DNA from: Thraustochytrium sp. TN22
Taxonomy: Eukaryota > Sar > Bigyra > Thraustochytrida > Thraustochytriidae
DNA length: 64,000 nt
Direction of reading: 5' to 3'
Assembly (NCBI GenBank): GCA_013306675.1
Contig: JABLUY010000089.1
Location: 1 to 64,000 of the forward strand
Shown: positions 18,601 through 26,654 of the stretch, piece by piece
Layout of the letters: each line of letters opens with the position of its first letter
How positions within the stretch are numbered: position 1 is the stretch's first letter
Program-made: the position numbers and the translations under genes
Notes under the pieces: model-generated
The model's database searches: none
What the model was told of the DNA's origin: nothing
What the model saw: the letters and a program-made list of their open reading frames with translations, nothing else

Positions 18601-21600
18601 TCCAGCTGCTGCTCCATCTGCGCCTTCTCAACCGTCATGGCACGCAGCTCGCCGCCGAGTTTCTCCCTGGCGTGCCTCAGATCATCCAGCTCGGCCGCCT
18701 GCACCTCGTTCTCCGCCGCGAGCCGGCCCACATCGGCCGTCTGCTCGCGCGTGCGGTCCTCCGCCGCGCGCGCTCGCGCGTCTGCGCGCGCCTCCGACTC
18801 GCGCAGCTCGTCAATGATGCGATTCAGGCTCGTCACCGTGCGCAGCAGGCGGTCCACCTTGGCGCCGTCCTCCGCCTTGGAACCCGCCGACTGCTCCGCA
18901 TCGCGGCGCTCCTGCGCCGACCGCGCGGCAACCGTCTCTTCGAGTCGCGTTTGCGCTTGTCGCAGCTCCTGGCGCGTGCGTCGCAGCTCGGTCTCCAGCT
19001 CGCCCAGGGTCGTCGCCAGCTGGTCGCGCTCGCTCGTCGCCGCCGAGGCGGTCTCACGCGCTACGGTCGCCTCGCTTGCTTCGCGCTTTGCCTTGTTCTG
19101 CAGTTCCAAGATGCTCCGCTCCAGCTCGCGCACGCGCTCGTCTGCCTGCGCATTGCTTGCGCCTCGCGCATGCAACAGGCGAACCTCGGTGCGGAGGTCA
19201 TCCTCTCGCGCCTGGCCCTCGCGCTGCTGGTACGCAAAGCGCTCGGCGTCACGCTCGCGCTGTTTGCTGAGCTCGTCCCGCCTGCGCTCCGCATCGAGGC
19301 GGAGCCCCGTCTGCTCCTCGAGCTGCGCCTTGAGCCGCGCGATCTCCTCCTCTGCTGCTTTCGCATCTCGATCGTGTGCCCGGCCCGGGGAGCCTCGCGA
19401 GACGCGCGAACTCCGCGCCGACGCCGGCGACGCCGGCGACGCTGGCTCGTAGCTGCGCAGGTCCGAAAAGGCGATCGGCTCTGCGACCGTCGCCTTGGGC
19501 AGCCGCAGCGCGTCTGCCTCGACAGGGCCGCCCACATAGAGCGCAGCCTCGCGCCGGGCCTCCTCGACGCCGACGATGCCTAGCGCAATGGTCATCTCTA
19601 GCTTGTGCCGCGGGCCGGAGAACCACCGTCGCATGATGATCTCGTCGCCGCTCACGCACGCTAGCGGCGCTTCGCAGTGCAGCAGCTCCCAGAACGGCAG
19701 GTCCCACTGCTGCGGGCCGGCCTCAGGGTCGCACTGCAGCCGCACTTCGAGCTGACCTTCCTCAGGCAGGCCGTCCTCGTAGCTGCCGAAGATGAATTCC
19801 TCGTTCCAAACAGGATGCGAGACATCCTCTGACAGCTTCGTCCGCTGCGTGTCGCCACCCACACTGCACTTGACCACCGCGTCGCACCGGCCTTTCAGGT
19901 CCGCCTGATGGACCACCACACGAAGGGATGCGCGCAGGGCCAGCTCGCGCGAGGGTGCGCAGCGCACCCGCTTCCGCTTCGAATTCGTCATCATTTCCAC
20001 AAGATCGTACCCGCCGGTCTGCGGCGCGTAGGAGGCCACCAGGTCATCCTCCACGGATCTCCAACTCGCGCCGCCTTCGCTACGCGGAGACGCGGACCGC
20101 TGCTGCTCCTCGTCCTCGTCCTCGTCCTCGTCATTTTCGCGTTCGCCTTGCGCAGCATCCAGGACCGGTGCAGCGGGCCGCGAGACTCCCGCTCGGTCTC
20201 CAACTGCCACCGCGGTGACCAGCTGCTTGGCGCCGCTGCCGCCACCACGCGTGCGCGGTGGCGAAGGAGCAGCCGACGTCAGCCCACTCAGGATCGAGTC
20301 GGCAGCCGCCGAGGAGGCGCCAAAGTCGGCACCCCCAAAAGAGGACGAGGAGGCCGTCGACGAGGCCATCGCCGGGCGTGGCGGCCGCGCAAAGAAGGAG
20401 CCCTGATGAGCTTCAGGCGGAGACCACGTTTGTTTGCTCGGATTGATACGCGACGTCTCGAAGACGTTGAAGAACTCCTGGAAGGTGATCACGCCGTCGC
20501 CGTTCACGTCAACGAACTTGACGAAGCGCTCCAGCGTGGCCCTGTCAACGCCCAGATCTTGGTTTGCCAGGCCTAGCAGCAGCTCCTTGCGGCTCAGAAA
20601 CCCCTTGCGAGTGTAATCCATGACCAAAAAGGCGTCGTACAGCTTCGTGTGCGTGCGCTCCACGGCGGCCTGCACTGCCGCAACAATCTCCTTACGCGCG
20701 TGCTCGTCTTGCTCGATCTGCGAGGCGTCCAGCGCCAGGCCGTGTCCGCTCGCACGTAGCCCGGCACGGAAACTGCCCGAGGCATTCGGCTTGGGGCTAA
20801 TACCCCTGGTTTTAGTTGTCGCCGCGTTCGTGGTTGTGGTGGCGATGCTGCTGCTGCTGCTTCGCCGGAGCGGCGAGAGTGGGGCGCGCTTGTCGCGCCA
20901 CCGGCTCGATCGCGCGCGCCGCTCTGAGCTCAGCATGTCTTCCAAAGGCGACCGCGACGAGTCCATATCCTCGCCAGCCACCAGATCCTGCGCTGATAGC
21001 GGGCCCTTGTCCGTGGGGCCGCGGTCCGCCCGGACCGGGTTCGGCCGCGGCTTGTCTGCGAAGACCACTCCGTCCTCGCCTTGCACTGCATCCACGTTCG
21101 CGCGCGCCGCGATGCCCATGTCCTCGAGCGCGGAGTGGGTGGCGCACTGTTGGTCCTGGTCCTGGTCCTGGTCCTGGTCCTGGTCAAGGTCCTGGTCTTG
21201 ATCTTGGTCTTGGTCCTGGCCCTGGTCCTGGCCTTGGTTGTCCTCGTCGTTCTCGGAGGCCTCGTTTTGAATTTGCGCCGAGTCCTGCGCATCGAGCAAG
21301 TCAAGCAGCTCTTGGTCACCCGGGTCGCCTGAATCGCCGTCGGCGGCTGGCGAGACGATGATGCTGCCAGACCCGAGCCGCTGCAGCGGGCCATTGCCGA
21401 CCGGGCTGCCCAGAACCTCGCTTGAGGTTTCATCGTGCACGTGAGCGGCATCGTCGTTGGCGGCCGCCTCGTCGAGGAGCAGGTCGAGCTCGTCGTGCTC
21501 CGTGGTTGCGTCCTCTTCGTAAGAAGACGAAGCGTTCGCAGGCCGGACTTGCTCGGCTGACGGAGGCGGGATGTTGCCGTAGCCAAGGAATTCGCTGGGG

Positions 21601-22643
21601 CTTTGGCCTTGGCTGACGCCATATTCCTCGACTAGGTCCAGGTCGCCCTGCGCCAAGACCGCGGCCTCCTCTTGGCGAGGTGGGCTACTGAGTGCCTCGC
21701 TCGCCTTCTCCTCATCGTCTTCGAGAAAATGGAGCTCCTCGAAAGGAGGTGCCTTAGCTTCCTCCGGGCCTGATGAGCCAGCGAGCATCTCGCTCGCCTC
21801 CTCGCTCGCACCAAGCTCGTCTGGGACGAGGTCGGCTCCGTTGCTGCTGGAGAACTTGACTTCGCCATTCGCGACTGGACTGTCGCCAACATCCCCGTCA
21901 ACGTCCTCGTTGTCGAAGTCGAGCAGGGCGCCGCCGCATTCCTCTGTTGTCGGCGACCCGTCCGTGTTGCCGTCGAGGGCACCTGAAGCGTCGCCTTGCG
22001 CATCGCGAAGGAGGGCGTCGCCCTTCTTGACCTCTTCCTCCTCCTCCTCCTCCTCCTCCTCCTCCTCCTCCTCGACGTCATAAGCATGCTCGTCCTCGTG
22101 ATTACCATCGTCGATAGCTCCACCGAGGCTTTCCTCAACCTCCTCAACTTCATCCATCTCGGAGCCTTCACCCGCCTCGGATCCGCCGAGCTCGGCAACA
22201 CTCTCTACGTCCTCAAGCACCTCGTGCTCCTCCTGGAAGTCATCCTCGTAGTCTTCCTCCTCTGCGTCGTCCTCTGCGTCGTCATGGAGCTGCCCCCCGG
22301 CTTGCTCAACGTCGTCGTGGGACGCATGGCCGTTGAGATCCAGCGCAAAGCCCCCCTGCTCCACGCCGATCCCGAAATCGTCCATCAGGGAGCCCTCCTC
22401 CTCGGAGCCCTCTCCCTCCTCTCCCTCCTCGTCCTCCTCCTCCTCCTCGCTCTGCTCGCTCGCTGAGGTGGCAGGCGTCCGTTTAGCTCGCAGCCCAGCG
22501 TCAGCCTCGAGGGCCGAATCAGGGCTCGCCGCGACCTCAGAGTGCGCAGAGGCCGGCACGAGGTCGTCCAGCGCGTCGAGGTCGACGTCGAAGGCCGCCG
22601 CGGCGTCGGCCTCGGCCTCGGCAAGCGCTGTGCGCTCCGCCAT
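15696..22643 (-). CDS. Giant EF-hand / C2 / coiled-coil protein with a degenerate kinesin-14-type motor (pseudo-kinesin)
   Basis: Predicted 2315 residues. Order: acidic disordered N-third (poly-Glu, Asp-Gln repeats); EF-hand pair near 658-735 (DVNGDGVITFQEF loop); C2 domain near 895-1025; long coiled coil near 1080-1450; a kinesin-14-like neck (RLRRRNLHKTMQ, about 1511); then a fold that follows a kinesin motor in order, about 1530-1940. Equivalents are FFGFDEVA (strand before the P-loop), VVTSGPAAGATTN for the P-loop (Lys replaced by Ala1648), NGGADTCD for switch I, VEIASSGR (1805-1812) for the DLAGSE switch II, and VLVAVNFAQRVRN for the final helix. All nucleotide motifs are lost, so ATPase activity is unlikely. 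A Gln/Lys-rich linker and a C-terminal EF-hand pair (about 2173-2245, DSDNDGFITFQEF) follow. The ATG at 22643 has a good context; an upstream in-frame ATG at 22850 would add 69 Arg-rich residues. Probable Ca2+-regulated microtubule-associated scaffold. Confidence 0.85.
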   Translation of the reverse strand: MAERTALAEAEADAAAAFDVDLDALDDLVPASAHSEVAASPDSALEADAGLRAKRTPATSASEQSEEEEEDEEGEEGEGSEEEGSLMDDFGIGVEQGGFALDLNGHASHDDVEQAGGQLHDDAEDDAEEEDYEDDFQEEHEVLEDVESVAELGGSEAGEGSEMDEVEEVEESLGGAIDDGNHEDEHAYDVEEEEEEEEEEEEEEVKKGDALLRDAQGDASGALDGNTDGSPTTEECGGALLDFDNEDVDGDVGDSPVANGEVKFSSSNGADLVPDELGASEEASEMLAGSSGPEEAKAPPFEELHFLEDDEEKASEALSSPPRQEEAAVLAQGDLDLVEEYGVSQGQSPSEFLGYGNIPPPSAEQVRPANASSSYEEDATTEHDELDLLLDEAAANDDAAHVHDETSSEVLGSPVGNGPLQRLGSGSIIVSPAADGDSGDPGDQELLDLLDAQDSAQIQNEASENDEDNQGQDQGQDQDQDQDQDLDQDQDQDQDQDQQCATHSALEDMGIAARANVDAVQGEDGVVFADKPRPNPVRADRGPTDKGPLSAQDLVAGEDMDSSRSPLEDMLSSERRARSSRWRDKRAPLSPLRRSSSSSIATTTTNAATTKTRGISPKPNASGSFRAGLRASGHGLALDASQIEQDEHARKEIVAAVQAAVERTHTKLYDAFLVMDYTRKGFLSRKELLLGLANQDLGVDRATLERFVKFVDVNGDGVITFQEFFNVFETSRINPSKQTWSPPEAHQGSFFARPPRPAMASSTASSSSFGGADFGASSAAADSILSGLTSAAPSPPRTRGGGSGAKQLVTAVAVGDRAGVSRPAAPVLDAAQGERENDEDEDEDEEQQRSASPRSEGGASWRSVEDDLVASYAPQTGGYDLVEMMTNSKRKRVRCAPSRELALRASLRVVVHQADLKGRCDAVVKCSVGGDTQRTKLSEDVSHPVWNEEFIFGSYEDGLPEEGQLEVRLQCDPEAGPQQWDLPFWELLHCEAPLACVSGDEIIMRRWFSGPRHKLEMTIALGIVGVEEARREAALYVGGPVEADALRLPKATVAEPIAFSDLRSYEPASPASPASARSSRVSRGSPGRAHDRDAKAAEEEIARLKAQLEEQTGLRLDAERRRDELSKQRERDAERFAYQQREGQAREDDLRTEVRLLHARGASNAQADERVRELERSILELQNKAKREASEATVARETASAATSERDQLATTLGELETELRRTRQELRQAQTRLEETVAARSAQERRDAEQSAGSKAEDGAKVDRLLRTVTSLNRIIDELRESEARADARARAAEDRTREQTADVGRLAAENEVQAAELDDLRHAREKLGGELRAMTVEKAQMEQQLDRAQEDVTRVVEKAEKLGNAFEDSRRQADQLQAKLDLVQRQLSEARESQMRASSEAAELRRMRVEAAGAAGVGETVSITTPQLAQQAAADRKFRRYVGHWARRTRPEVVALRANTQRLRQDVGVLKDMVMDAGAQWASYARRLRSKRVESAPAPNRLEQQQTEMERLRRRNLHKTMQGYGEKRVRRICSVYAHPARVGNMSPPAEHVAEGSPGAPGEASLSVKPIVASAEIMVESERSQRFFGFDEVAYINGPAPSDADVLASDPQLGRQNGIRAQVMPLVDALFDGDRAVVVTSGPAAGATTNSIVNAIFDTVESMTKASKGMDKQTAAALLPRVSIACAHVRGSQVFDLLAPSEDEDGRNPGQATRLDVDHVSARATGRMDLEAAGQSSVVVTTRYEAALLTSIGAGNHDAMLGSVPASLHNGGADTCDAQLLHTLQVEILGTDGAPPRVGKVHIVEIASSGRAGPTSAVLDGLVQVINALARKQHLDAGGLEASPGTLMRLFGSVPLLSILRDCLDEVALGVGRRPHSFGSLSAMDAYEKDTCMYHLLVHPSVTVQAPKCAEVLVAVNFAQRVRNSLASPLVDGSASSSSVTTSPLGLTIASPDPGPPPRVHSAAAGARKLRQEHREQLEKQQWEQLEKQQWQQQQERQQSKQFEHLQQQQQHQQRQQQERKKTKTKTKKKVPKEQQRRHEDTADEVEAILAAARRARAWPETDTANGSRYEDERRAPSRPTRESRSKAQYAYGDALDLAEAQLEDELRRMPPQHSSVTGRQPTTRGRPSRPASARPARIQVDRRMPSASRSRSPSSSGERVMARNRVAEALFQQAPGTLHGLFMSMDTRRVGALSRADFRHGLRELDPSLSKRDVKLFMDCMDSDNDGFITFQEFFRVLGDAKSGNQHQMFVTGKRAISIAKRERNRVREKISPGSAQEYLPPRGDDDGAATDDLIAKLLRYEAPVAFERTLRN
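21151..21240 (-). repeat. TCCTGG hexanucleotide repeat encoding Asp-Gln
   Basis: A run of six-base units encodes alternating Asp and Gln residues, interrupted once by Leu, in the disordered N-terminal part of the pseudo-kinesin. Length polymorphism is expected. Confidence 0.9.
22035..22074 (-). repeat. CTC/TCC trinucleotide run encoding poly-Glu
   Basis: An almost perfect CTC run on the plus strand is read as a poly-Glu tract in the acidic N-terminal region of the pseudo-kinesin. Confidence 0.9.
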
Positions 22644-23997
22644 GGCGCGGTGAGCGTCCCGTGTCGCGCGGTCTTCCCCGTCCAGGCGCGCTGCAGCGCC
22701 ACGAGTCGCTCGCGGGCGCGAACACGGTCGCAGAGCGGGCGCAGTACGGCGCGCCCGCAGCCGCCCTCGCTCGCCAGCCCGCCCGCGGCGCAACGAGCGC
22801 TCTCGCTTATCGGTTTGCCCTGCCTGCTCGCCCTGGCTCTGGGCTCGCATTCGCGGGCGACCATGCCGTCAACTCGCGGGGCACGCTCGGGGCGCGCTCG
22901 ACAGAAGTTGAGGCGATGAGGCGTACCGGTTGGACGGGGATCATGAACTAGTACTGCGCTGCAACAGGCCGGTGGCTCTGGGCTTTGATGGAGTGCTCAC
23001 CTTTGTTTTGTTTCAAATTAAATTTGTTCGAAAGAGAATGACGGCCGGGTCCACGTCGTTGCCGGCACATTACGTCAAATAGCTCTCGTGAGACCGTGCT
23101 TTTTGCAGTGAGCCGCGTGGAAATGCTCCGCGCTTGCTGCGCTGCTGGACGCTGATTCGAGGGGCTGTCTAACCCCCCCTAACTGTCACCCCTTTTCTTT
23201 TTCGTTTGCCAGAAGAGGCTTGAAGAATGTGAAACAGGGCAATCATGCCGGCGCGAAAAGGTTGCCCGGAACTAGCCGGGTTGCTCAAGCTGCGAGGCAA
23301 AGTAGGCTCCAGAGAGCCACCAGTCGGGGTGCTGTTTTTGCAACGCATGGGATCACGACGTGGAGCGATCGTGGGTCGGCTCATCTAGCTAGCCGCTCTG
23401 ACATTGGACAAGGCCATCGGGCTAATGCGCCAGGGCAGTCACGGCGCTCAGCAAATTTTAAGCGTTTGGCGTCTCCTTTTAGAAGCGTTTTGCGTCTCCT
23501 TCGTATCGGGGCAAGCACACGATCGGCTCTCTCATTTGCTAATGCTAAGACCCTAAGCCTTGCGTCCCGCAACTCTCTTCGTGGTCTCGCCACGCAAGCC
23601 GCAGAGAGCTGAGCTGAGGGAAGAGATTCAAGGGCCCAGCTACTCCGGAGCCGCTGAGGACTGCAGATCGTGCTTTTCCTCTTCCAGAGGCTTGGGCTCG
23701 GCTGGCCTTCCGAGTCACGGTGAATGTCAGAGTGGGTACCCGTCTTCAGGTTGCAAAACAGTGACCACTCGCTGCGCCTCTGGACCCGACCGTTACACTG
23801 CTACACAGCTCGGCACCTTAGTTGTAGAAGCGCCTGCCGCGGCGGCCCGAGCAGCGGACTCCGCTCCGGCGCGGCTTGGAGTCCGACTCAGCGACAGCGC
23901 AGTCAGGGCTCGGCGGCCGCGAGGCCGCGGTTGCCAGCGCTCGGGCGTGCGACGGCAAGCGAGGAGGATGTAAGTGCAGGGCGCGAGGCTGGGGCAG
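22644..23997. promoter_or_regulatory. Shared head-to-head intergenic region of pseudo-kinesin and kinesin-13
   Basis: The two kinesin-family genes start in opposite directions from this 1.35 kb, so both promoters must lie here. The middle (about 22950-23560) is visibly more AT-rich than the flanks, with TTTGTTTTGTTTC at about 23001-23013 and several TTTTA words. Kinesin-13 frame is closed by a TAA at 23971-23973. No gene is supported inside. Confidence 0.45.
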
Positions 23998-26310
23998 ATG
24001 GTGCAGGACTCTGACGAGGAGCGGCTTGTGCTGCGAACGCACAACAGGGGCGCAGCCGAGTCCATCGTGCGCAACGTGGACAAGCGCACGGCTCGACGCG
24101 AGAACCGGCGTGCTTTCTCCGACGGTATCGCGCTGTTCCGCGCTGAGCATGGGCTCGCAGACGCAGAAGATGGCCCCGAGGTCGAGCAGCAGGGCGCGCG
24201 GGAGGAGGCCATGGACCAGGTGGTGCGCGTCTTCGTGCGCAAGCGGCCCATCTTCCCGCATGAAACGGAGCAGCGCGAATTCGACGTGATCTCGTGTGAC
24301 AAGACGCGCGGCGCTCTGTATGTGCACGATGCTCGCATGGAGGCTGATATGAAGGGTCGCTTTCTGCAGCATCATCGCTTCGACTTTACGCAGGTCTTCT
24401 CGGAGCACGACGACAGCGACAAGGTCTTTGACGAGGTGGTGCAGCCTCTCGTGGACTTGGTCCGCGCGGGCGGCAACGGAACGGCGCTCATGTACGGCCA
24501 GACCGGGTCGGGCAAGACCTACACGATGACCCGCATCTACTACCGAGCGGCATGGGCGCTCTTCGCATCGGCTGCGGCGACCTCGGCTTCGACCGCGGAG
24601 GATGACTTGGCAGTCGCCGCGCCTGCGGCGACGCGGGTGTGGATCTCGTTCATTGAGCTAACCGGCGACACGTGCGTGGATGTCCTGCACGAGAACCGCA
24701 AGCTGCAGCTACTGTCGTGCCCAAATGGCGAGGTGATGACGTACCCGAGCGTGCAGGTGGAAGTGACGTCTGCGCAGGAGCTACATGATTGCATCAAGTT
24801 TGCGTGCGGGCTGCGCGCGACGGCCGCCACCGGTGTTCACGATCGATCCTCCCGCTCGCATGCGCTCTGTCGTGTGGAGTTGGACGGAGGCAACGCGCTG
24901 ACTCTGGTGGACCTGGCCGGAAGCGAGCACCGGATTGATTCCGCAGAGCATGATGCGCAGCGACGCAAGGAGAGCGCGCAGATCAACAGCTCACTCATGA
25001 AGCTCAAGGAGTGCATTCGGGCGCGTGCCGTGCAGGCAGACTACATTCCGTACAGACAGAGCAAGCTGACACACCTGTTGCGGCCGTCCTTTGTCGAGGA
25101 CATGGGCGTGAAGAGCCGCACGGTCATCATCGCGACCGTCTCGCCCTCCAGCAAGGACACGGAGCACTCGCTCAACACCCTCCGGCATTCGTGCATTATG
25201 GACGGCCAGGACTCGCACGAGAACGAAACGAGGTGGGTCTCCGGCGGCACCACAACGCGTCAGGACCTCCCGCCTGTGGACGTGACGCGCCTTGCACGGC
25301 AGCGCAAAGCCAAGCAGCAGCAGCAGCAGCAGCAGCCGGGCCAACCGCAGAACAACGCAGGCGGCCCGGGTTGGGGCGCAGCGCCCTCCAGACACCACGC
25401 CCGGGACGGCAGCTTCGATAGCGTGGCGCGCGCTGCGAGCCAGAAGAAGGCGCTCGCTGCCAAGGAGAAAAAGCGTCGGCAGGCCGAGGCTGCATCGCGC
25501 AAGATTCTCTCGGCTCCTGCACTCGCCAAGCTTGAGGCTGCGCGCCGTGCATGTGGCTCGCGCCAGCGCGACCGTATGAACAAGCTCCAATTCGAGGCCC
25601 AGACGCAGGCGCGCGCGCAAGCCCAGGCCCAAGCACAGGCGGAGGCGCAGGCGCAGGCCGAGGCGCAGGCCGCTTCAGTCGAATCCTCGGAGCGCCCGGC
25701 CAAGCAGCCTCCGAAAAGGTCCCCGGCGCAGCGCCGATCGTCACCTCGGCAGCCCGCAAACGGGCCTGCGAAGCAAGTCGAGCCGCAAACCTCAACGCGG
25801 GCGCAAGCACGACCCGTTCAGCCGCAGCAACAGCCGCAGCTGCATCACCAGCTGCATTCACAGCAAGAAATCTCACTGCAACATTCGCAACAGCATCAGC
25901 ACCAGCACGTCCAGCAGCAGCAGCAGCAAAGGAAGATCAACAAGGTCAACATGGCGGAGCTTCGTGCGCGGGTCTGGGAAGACCCGAATGTACCAGATGA
26001 CGAAAAGGAGGAGTACATTGTACGTCTCATGCAGGAAGCGCGTGCTCGTGCCACTCCGCAGGTGCAACCACAGGCCCAACAGCCGGTGACGACCAGGGAG
26101 CTTTCTACGGTGAGCCACGGCGCTCGTTTGCCGGGCCCTAGCCGACACGAGCAGGCGCAGGCGGCGAGGCGCAAGCTCATTGAGCGCGAGCAACACGCTG
26201 CCCGGGAAAAGCTCGCGAAGAAGAACATGCCAAGGAGCAGCAGTGGCAAGAGCACCAACAATCTGGACGAGCTGAGGGTCGAGGTGGACCGGCTTTTCGC
26301 GCAGATGTAG
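23998..26310 (+). CDS. Kinesin-13-like motor protein (annotated to the first stop, TAG)
   Basis: Predicted 770 residues to the first stop. The motor (about 65-405) is intact: the P-loop GQTGSGKT at 167-174, switch I with DRSSRSHA, and switch II DLAGSE at 305-310. The N-terminal motor signature VRVFVRKRPI and MEADMKGRFLQHHRFDF match kinesin-13 (MCAK/KIF24), the family that depolymerises microtubule ends at spindles and in flagellar length control. After the motor come Gln-, Ala- and Pro-rich segments and a final predicted helix (LDELRVEVDRLFAQM). The frame then meets TAG but continues open and helix-like for 56 codons (see next entry). The start at 23998 is the first ATG after an in-frame TAA; the ORF proper opens at a GTG. 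Confidence 0.88.
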   Translation: MVQDSDEERLVLRTHNRGAAESIVRNVDKRTARRENRRAFSDGIALFRAEHGLADAEDGPEVEQQGAREEAMDQVVRVFVRKRPIFPHETEQREFDVISCDKTRGALYVHDARMEADMKGRFLQHHRFDFTQVFSEHDDSDKVFDEVVQPLVDLVRAGGNGTALMYGQTGSGKTYTMTRIYYRAAWALFASAAATSASTAEDDLAVAAPAATRVWISFIELTGDTCVDVLHENRKLQLLSCPNGEVMTYPSVQVEVTSAQELHDCIKFACGLRATAATGVHDRSSRSHALCRVELDGGNALTLVDLAGSEHRIDSAEHDAQRRKESAQINSSLMKLKECIRARAVQADYIPYRQSKLTHLLRPSFVEDMGVKSRTVIIATVSPSSKDTEHSLNTLRHSCIMDGQDSHENETRWVSGGTTTRQDLPPVDVTRLARQRKAKQQQQQQQPGQPQNNAGGPGWGAAPSRHHARDGSFDSVARAASQKKALAAKEKKRRQAEAASRKILSAPALAKLEAARRACGSRQRDRMNKLQFEAQTQARAQAQAQAQAEAQAQAEAQAASVESSERPAKQPPKRSPAQRRSSPRQPANGPAKQVEPQTSTRAQARPVQPQQQPQLHHQLHSQQEISLQHSQQHQHQHVQQQQQQRKINKVNMAELRARVWEDPNVPDDEKEEYIVRLMQEARARATPQVQPQAQQPVTTRELSTVSHGARLPGPSRHEQAQAARRKLIEREQHAAREKLAKKNMPRSSSGKSTNNLDELRVEVDRLFAQM

Positions 26311-26481
26311 CAAGAGACAGATCAGGTGACAAAGTTCGCTCTCAAGCAGCAGCATGGACGCGCAAAGGCCGCATTCTTGCGCATGGAGCGCAAGGTGGTC
26401 ATGCAGCATCAACAGCTGCACCAGCAGCAGATCGAGATGGGAGATGCGGCGCTGCCAGTGCCGTCACCACGCGAGGTGTGA
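26311..26481 (+). other. In-frame open extension beyond the kinesin-13 TAG stop
   Basis: Directly after the TAG (26308-26310) the same frame stays open for 56 codons to a TGA at 26479-26481. The translation is highly charged and heptad-like (QVTKFALKQQHGRAKAAFLR, then RMERKVV, HQQLHQQQIEM) and continues the coiled-coil style of the preceding helix. The base after the stop is C and the next codon is CAA, as in some readthrough contexts, though the rest does not match the classic CARYYA. It could be regulated readthrough, a recent nonsense mutation, or a sequencing error. A 14-base intron would break the frame, so splicing does not explain it. Confidence 0.55.
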
Positions 26482-26654
26482 CCTGAACGTGCTCAAGCCA
26501 GTCAGCTAGCGAGCGAGCTTGCCAGCTTGCCAGCTTGCTTGTCGGTCGGTCAGTCAAAGTGAATAAGAGATGTGTGAATCACGTGTAGACTACAGGGCAG
26601 CAAGCAGGGAGAGAGGTGCATGCGGGAGTATGCGGAGGTCGCGGCGCGTTCGAA

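Noticed and set aside
17484-19583. 699-residue plus-strand ORF within the pseudo-kinesin
   Set aside because: Shadow of the coiled-coil coding strand, with His/Arg/Leu composition and no ATG-supported conserved domain.
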